Below, piece after piece: positions 60,092-64,000 of a DNA stretch of 64,000 bases (the first letter of the stretch is position 1; each line of letters opens with the position of its first letter). The stretch is from CAYSPT01 sp964432985 (lineage in GTDB: Bacteria > Muiribacteriota > CAYSPT01). Below the pieces are notes generated by a model that saw nothing but the letters and a program-made list of their open reading frames with translations, was not told the DNA's origin and did not search any database. The translations under genes and the position numbers were made by a program. The DNA is taken from the NCBI GenBank assembly GCA_964432985.1, contig CAYSPT010000006.1:1-64000 (forward strand), given 5' to 3'.

Positions 60092-61816
60092 CTACTGTGC
60101 CAGGGGACCACCGCACGACTCACAATATACAAGGTTTCTACCGGTGTTGAGGGCATGGCATTTAGGACAAACCAGTGCTTCTTCTCCTGAAATATGTGTT
60201 ACTTCCACCGTCTCTGCTTCCGCTTGTTTGAATTCTTGAGAAATCTTGACATCTCCAATCCCGAGAACCTCTTTGCTCAGAGCTTTTCTATCCACTTCCG
60301 GTTTGAAGTTCTGGACTTCGTATATAGTAACTTTTCCCTTTCTTCCTTTGACCGGTACCTGTCCCAGCTGCTTGACGTTTATGATGTCTTTCACAGCCTC
60401 ATATGTTGTTTCTGAAATAATCATGCGATTCTTGTACTTCCTGGTCAGTTCCTGGAGACGGGCGGCGACATTGACGCTGTCCCCTATGACTGTATAGTCA
60501 AGTCGTTTGACAGAACCAACAGTTCCTACAATCATTTCTCCGGTGTTTATTCCGACTCCAACATCCAGTGGCCGATACCCACGTTTGGCATACTCCCGGG
60601 AAAGGTTATTTACTACTTTCAGAATTTTCATCCCGGCCATAACCGACAGGCGGGCATGGTTTTCAATAAATACGGGCGCGCCCCAGATTGCCATGATAGC
60701 GTCACCGATAAATTTATCCAGGGTTCCGTGAAATCTAAGGATAACTTCAGTCATGGCGCTTAAGTAATTGTTTAGTATTTCTACTACCAGCTCGGGCGGA
60801 TTAGTCTCTGCAAACTGGGTGAAGTTACGGATATCAGTAAAAAGTACAGTCAGAGTCCTCTTCTCTCCTCCAAGAGATACCAGTCCCGGGTTTTCCATGA
60901 TTTGCTCCACCAGAAGACTTGAGGTGAACTGGGAAAATATATTTTTCAACTGTCGTTTTTCCTGTACCTCCTTTTGTGTCAGGCGTCGGGTACTCATAAG
61001 GTCATTCCTTGTTAGTTCGAAGAGTTGGGCATTGCTCATGACCATACTGCTGAAGGAAGCAACAGTCGTAAGCAGCAATTTGTTGTCCTTGGTGAAATCT
61101 TCTCCCTCAATTTCCATGACAACGATAACTCCCATTATCTCATCCTTACTGGTAAGAGGAGCACAGGCCAGGCAAGGGAAGGGGGTTTTGCCGATCAGCC
61201 CGACGGTGACCGGGTTTCGGAGGGCATTTTCTTCAGTTAGAATACCTCCATTAGCTGCCACATATCCCACAAAATTCTCATCGCCGACCTTGATGGGAAT
61301 GAGAAGACCCTCGATAAACTCATTTGCTTTGTCTCCACCCACGACTACTGTTTCATCTTTGTCTTCCCCGAATGGGTGCAGGAGCTTCACTGGATAGAGT
61401 TCGCCGGTTTTTCTGTCTATCAGCATAACCAGACAGCGGCGGGCGCCAATCCCTTTTTCCAGCAGGTCAAGGGTGATTTCAAAAATGGTGTCTTTGTCCA
61501 ACGTAGAGGCCAGGTCTTTAAGTTTGACCAGCAAGGCGTTGAGCTGGACGGTTTTTTCCAGATAACGGGTTTCGAGTTCCCTGGCTCTCCGTTCCAGTTC
61601 CCGCTCCAGAGTATCAATGTAGGATCCTCCCTGGAAGGTGTCCTCAAGTTCGGGGGAAAGCCCCATCTTTTCAACTTCTGAGCCCGCTCCGGCAAGCCTG
61701 TTCTGCAGCCTGAAGGAGATGCTGAGGAAATAAGCAAAGAGGCCGGCAATCATGATTAATCCTATTACTGCCACCCAGATGAGGGTAGTTGGAAAAAGGA
61801 CTATTGACTCTTCCAT
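60092..61816 (-). CDS. membrane-anchored class III adenylate/guanylate cyclase
   Basis: 574 residues. One N-terminal membrane helix (about 9-31), a coiled coil, a GAF domain (about 95-245), then the catalytic domain (about 305-480) with both metal Asp (LFTDIRNFTQF, about 324; KFIGDAIMAIWG, about 371) and the transition-state Asn/Arg (GDSVNVAARL, about 448). A zinc ribbon with CPKC and CESC (about 547-568) ends the chain, an uncommon addition. ATP versus GTP preference is not decided. GGAGGAG lies 12 nt before the ATG. It sits between the right-hand pilin genes and the DUF2330-like gene. Confidence 0.9.
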   Translation of the reverse strand: MEESIVLFPTTLIWVAVIGLIMIAGLFAYFLSISFRLQNRLAGAGSEVEKMGLSPELEDTFQGGSYIDTLERELERRARELETRYLEKTVQLNALLVKLKDLASTLDKDTIFEITLDLLEKGIGARRCLVMLIDRKTGELYPVKLLHPFGEDKDETVVVGGDKANEFIEGLLIPIKVGDENFVGYVAANGGILTEENALRNPVTVGLIGKTPFPCLACAPLTSKDEIMGVIVVMEIEGEDFTKDNKLLLTTVASFSSMVMSNAQLFELTRNDLMSTRRLTQKEVQEKRQLKNIFSQFTSSLLVEQIMENPGLVSLGGEKRTLTVLFTDIRNFTQFAETNPPELVVEILNNYLSAMTEVILRFHGTLDKFIGDAIMAIWGAPVFIENHARLSVMAGMKILKVVNNLSREYAKRGYRPLDVGVGINTGEMIVGTVGSVKRLDYTVIGDSVNVAARLQELTRKYKNRMIISETTYEAVKDIINVKQLGQVPVKGRKGKVTIYEVQNFKPEVDRKALSKEVLGIGDVKISQEFKQAEAETVEVTHISGEEALVCPKCHALNTGRNLVYCESCGGPLAQ

Positions 61817-61868
61817 GGTGTTCGATTCTCCTCCGGAAAAACATCTTTCAGACCTGGCGACCGGCCCC

Positions 61869-62570
61869 TTACAGGTCGGGTATGGCTTCCACGTTAATTA
61901 TAACAGATGTATCTTCCCGAAGACGAGATTTCCGGTCCGAGGAATCCCGTGGATTGATGACACAGATGTCCAGCTCGACCAGGGTCTTGTTATCAGGATC
62001 TTCAGCAAAAGGACTGGTAGTAATGGTGATAGATTCTACATCTCTGCAAATTGGTCTGGCTTTGAGCAGAATGCTGGCGCTGCCGTCCGGATTGAATCTG
62101 GTGCGTTCATAATAAAGTACGCCGTTTTCCAGATAACCCCGGACGTCAATACGGGAACCTTCATTGTAATCGTCGTTACCTGAATCATTCACTACTTCCA
62201 TTGTCTTCAGCTGGCAGATCGAAAAAGTGAAGAGAACCTGGGTGTCTGTAGTACTGGATATTTTTCCTTCCCGGAAATGGAAAGGACGGGGAATTAAATC
62301 CAATTTCTTTATCTCAAAGGTACTCATTACAATTTCTTTGACGCTTTCGTATTCATTGGAAGCGTTTTCGAGATCTTCACGGATCCTGCGCACTGAATCC
62401 TGAAGCTCCATGAGCCGTGCCTGTTTCCATGATGATTTACTGAACAAGTTTCTGCCTAGTCTGAGCAGCTGCATTGAACCGATTGCAACTACAAAGAATA
62501 CAGCCAGGGAAACCAGCAGGGAAGCGAGCGTCAAACCACGGTATCTTAAACCGGTTTCCCGGAAAGTCAA
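61869..62570 (-). CDS. PilW-like prepilin with altered cleavage motif
   Basis: 233 residues. RG/LTLASLLVSLAVFFVVAIG has the prepilin leader, Gly -1 and hydrophobic helix, but +5 is Ser instead of the conserved Glu. The soluble domain is the right size for PilW/GspJ. Its ATG overlaps the upstream gene stop by 4 nt. Gene order (prepilin, PilX/GspK-like, this) matches minor-pilin operons. Confidence 0.68.
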   Translation of the reverse strand: MTFRETGLRYRGLTLASLLVSLAVFFVVAIGSMQLLRLGRNLFSKSSWKQARLMELQDSVRRIREDLENASNEYESVKEIVMSTFEIKKLDLIPRPFHFREGKISSTTDTQVLFTFSICQLKTMEVVNDSGNDDYNEGSRIDVRGYLENGVLYYERTRFNPDGSASILLKARPICRDVESITITTSPFAEDPDNKTLVELDICVINPRDSSDRKSRLREDTSVIINVEAIPDL

Positions 62571-63166
62571 TGAAGTTCCACCCCTCGTGACAGGTTGATG
62601 ATCTGGGTTATCTCTCGAATGGTCCCACCGACCCGTGCTTCTACCACTATTTTCATAATGTCTTGTTCATAATACTCTTCCGAGGCAGAAGTATTCAATA
62701 TGGGAGTTTCCCCGATAATCGAGAACTTGACGAAGGTAACACGTCCCAGGTCATCGTCCAGGGGGGTGGGAGGGGACGATCCGTTAAGGGGAAAGTTGAT
62801 GGTGTTGCCTTCGAGATCCGACACGACAAAATCTTTAATGAACTCTTGATACAGGTCTGCTTTTTTCATTCCCAGTTCTTCGCTTCCCTCATCTCTTACC
62901 TTGCCTCGCAGGTCTTTGTAGGCATCGTAGAATTCGTTTGGCAGACTGCGGATTTTCAGGAGTATATATTCGATGGCTCCTCTGGCCAGGTAAGTTGCCT
63001 TGACCTGGTCGGCCCGGGCAACCTGGAAAGGACGGTTACGGTGAACGGTTAGAATCAGGACATTGGCCATGATCATGAGAACTGCGGCGATGCCCAGAAC
63101 AGAGGCCAGAGCGATTCCCCGCCTGGGTGATAGGGATCCTGCCCGGAGTCTCATCAGCATCAACAA
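62567..63166 (-). CDS. PilX/GspK-like minor pilin
   Basis: 199 residues. RRGIALASVLGIAAVLMIMANVL is a prepilin-type helix, and the following ADQVKATYLARGAIEYILLKI segment is the conserved helix of PilX/GspK proteins. A Pro-rich loop interrupts the later part. It overlaps the next gene by 4 bp and follows the 63197 prepilin gene by 30 bp. GspK-type proteins cap the pseudopilus tip. Confidence 0.7.
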   Translation of the reverse strand: MLMLMRLRAGSLSPRRGIALASVLGIAAVLMIMANVLILTVHRNRPFQVARADQVKATYLARGAIEYILLKIRSLPNEFYDAYKDLRGKVRDEGSEELGMKKADLYQEFIKDFVVSDLEGNTINFPLNGSSPPTPLDDDLGRVTFVKFSIIGETPILNTSASEEYYEQDIMKIVVEARVGGTIREITQIINLSRGVELH

Positions 63167-63196
63167 TTTCCTTTCATTATTAGTTTCGTTTCCCTA

Positions 63197-63712
63197 TCAA
63201 TTGGTCTTTATCCGGCTTTTGAATGATTGTAGCGCAAAGGATTTGTCAGTATCTCCCCGCCCGGGCCACGTGACTTCGACGGTCACTTTTTTAAACGAAT
63301 CCGGAACACTGCACGTTGCCTGGACCGGAGGATCGGTTGGTACAGGGGCCCGTTCCTTGAAGCTGAAAGAAACGCTCGTGAAGTGCTGCACAGCTATGGT
63401 TACCGTGTACTCGACGCCGCCGCGATTTTCTTCGTGTTCGTCTCCCAGGTGGTCAACTGTGGTTTCATCAAAGGCTGCCGCCAGGCACTGATTCATGTAA
63501 TCCTGGGCAATCTGGATACCGGTCATTTGCCTGATCTGCATCTGTTGTCCCCCCAGTCCTACCTTAAATACACCGACGATAGGTACAATTGCCAGAACCA
63601 TGATGACGCTGGCAAGCAGTATTTCAGGCAGGGTAAGGCCAGAAGCGGTATGGAGACCGGATTTATTACAACGTAACAACCGGTGTAAAGCAGGCGATGT
63701 AATCATCGTCAC
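63197..63712 (-). CDS. PilV/GspI-like prepilin
   Basis: 171 residues. A longer leader (about 28 residues) ends in SG, then LTLPEILLASVIMVLAIVPIV with Gly -1 and Glu +5, a standard prepilin site. The later MTGIQIAQDYMNQCLAAAF segment is typical of PilV/GspI. The start follows the upstream partial gene immediately. It belongs to the right-hand minor-pilin operon. Confidence 0.76.
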   Translation of the reverse strand: MTMITSPALHRLLRCNKSGLHTASGLTLPEILLASVIMVLAIVPIVGVFKVGLGGQQMQIRQMTGIQIAQDYMNQCLAAAFDETTVDHLGDEHEENRGGVEYTVTIAVQHFTSVSFSFKERAPVPTDPPVQATCSVPDSFKKVTVEVTWPGRGDTDKSFALQSFKSRIKTN

Positions 63713-64000
63713 TCACTCGTCGGTCTGGTCTTTTTCATCCTCGGCGAAGCTCGTACGCACTTTCTGTTCCAGGAGCCGCAGCCTCACCTGGATTTCCTGA
63801 ATGGTGAAGTTCAGGCAAAGAGTCCGTATGTTCCCGGCATGATCAACGCAGGTAACTTCCACTCCCAGCTGGGCTTTATCCGGATCTCGCAAGTCATCTT
63901 CGTCGCGGCCGTCGTTGCCGATACGGAACGTATAGCTGGTATAGGCGTTGTTCGGATCATCCTCCACCGATATGGCATCCCACTCGTCACGGCTTTTGGG
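63713..64000 (-). CDS. partial gene, C-terminal part only
   Basis: The frame is open to the right edge of the window, so the N-terminus lies outside. The visible ~95 residues (YTSYTFRIGNDGRDEDD, VTCVDHAGNIRTLCLNFTIQEIQVRLRLLEQKV) look like the soluble domain of a prepilin-like protein, ending in an acidic tail. Position at the head of a minor-pilin operon supports that, but the diagnostic N-terminus is not visible. Confidence 0.55.
   Translation of the reverse strand, partial: PKSRDEWDAISVEDDPNNAYTSYTFRIGNDGRDEDDLRDPDKAQLGVEVTCVDHAGNIRTLCLNFTIQEIQVRLRLLEQKVRTSFAEDEKDQTDE

Overview
The window looks like a chromosome segment of a Gram-negative (diderm) bacterium of moderate GC. Outer-membrane-like barrels ending in Phe, secretin-type N-domains, RseP, HtrA, RpoN and type IV pilus-type prepilins all point to two membranes. 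Start codons are mixed (ATG, GTG, TTG), usually with GGAGG-like ribosome binding sites, and several promoters match the sigma-70 consensus (TTGACA, 17 nt, TATAAT). I cannot name the organism. The combination of a double-length UvrA, an RseP-like protease with four PDZ domains, a MutS2-like protein without a P-loop and very large pilin-like proteins fits a poorly sampled lineage better than a well-known model group; that is inference.

Layout. 1-6.5 kb (minus): a YjbH-like outer-membrane protein and a minor-pilin operon (PilW-like, PilV-like, a TPR protein, a 948-residue PilX-like protein, a lipoprotein). 6.8-15.4 kb: AcuC-like deacetylase, HtrA, a modular secreted subtilisin, an ECF-transporter S-like membrane protein, a lysine-dehydrogenase-like enzyme and a ROK kinase. 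15.6-25.9 kb (plus): tRNA-Val, then a tight run of histidine kinase, double receiver protein, MgtE, nitrilase-family amidase, GlyQ, GlyS and Lon. 26-34 kb: rpsB-tsf-pyrH-frr-uppS-cdsA-rseP and a lipid kinase. 34-45.6 kb: signalling and poorly known genes (2-hydroxyacid dehydrogenase, MutS2-like pseudo-ATPase, FHA-GAF-pseudocyclase, barrel protein, ECF sigma factor, NYN/cold-shock protein, TGS GTPase, PAS-PP2C phosphatase, methyltransferase). 45.6-52.1 kb (minus): tandem UvrA and ProC, behind a MITE-like element and tRNA-Ala. 52.8-59.1 kb: secretin-N-domain protein, membrane-anchored Mrr-like protein, small zinc ribbons, pyruvate kinase, STAS protein and RpoN. 59.1-64 kb (minus): DUF2330-like protein, adenylate cyclase and a second minor-pilin operon that runs off the right edge.

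The strongest candidates for undescribed biology are (i) the P-loop-less MutS2-like protein, (ii) the single-chain double UvrA with two altered ATPase motifs, (iii) a family of palindromic and MITE-like intergenic elements built on AACCCGAATAATT ends, (iv) the four-PDZ site-2 protease, (v) an FHA-GAF protein with a cyclase fold that has lost its metal ligands, and (vi) a membrane protein carrying a catalytically degenerate Mrr-type nuclease domain. No CRISPR array, phage, transposase or rRNA gene was seen.
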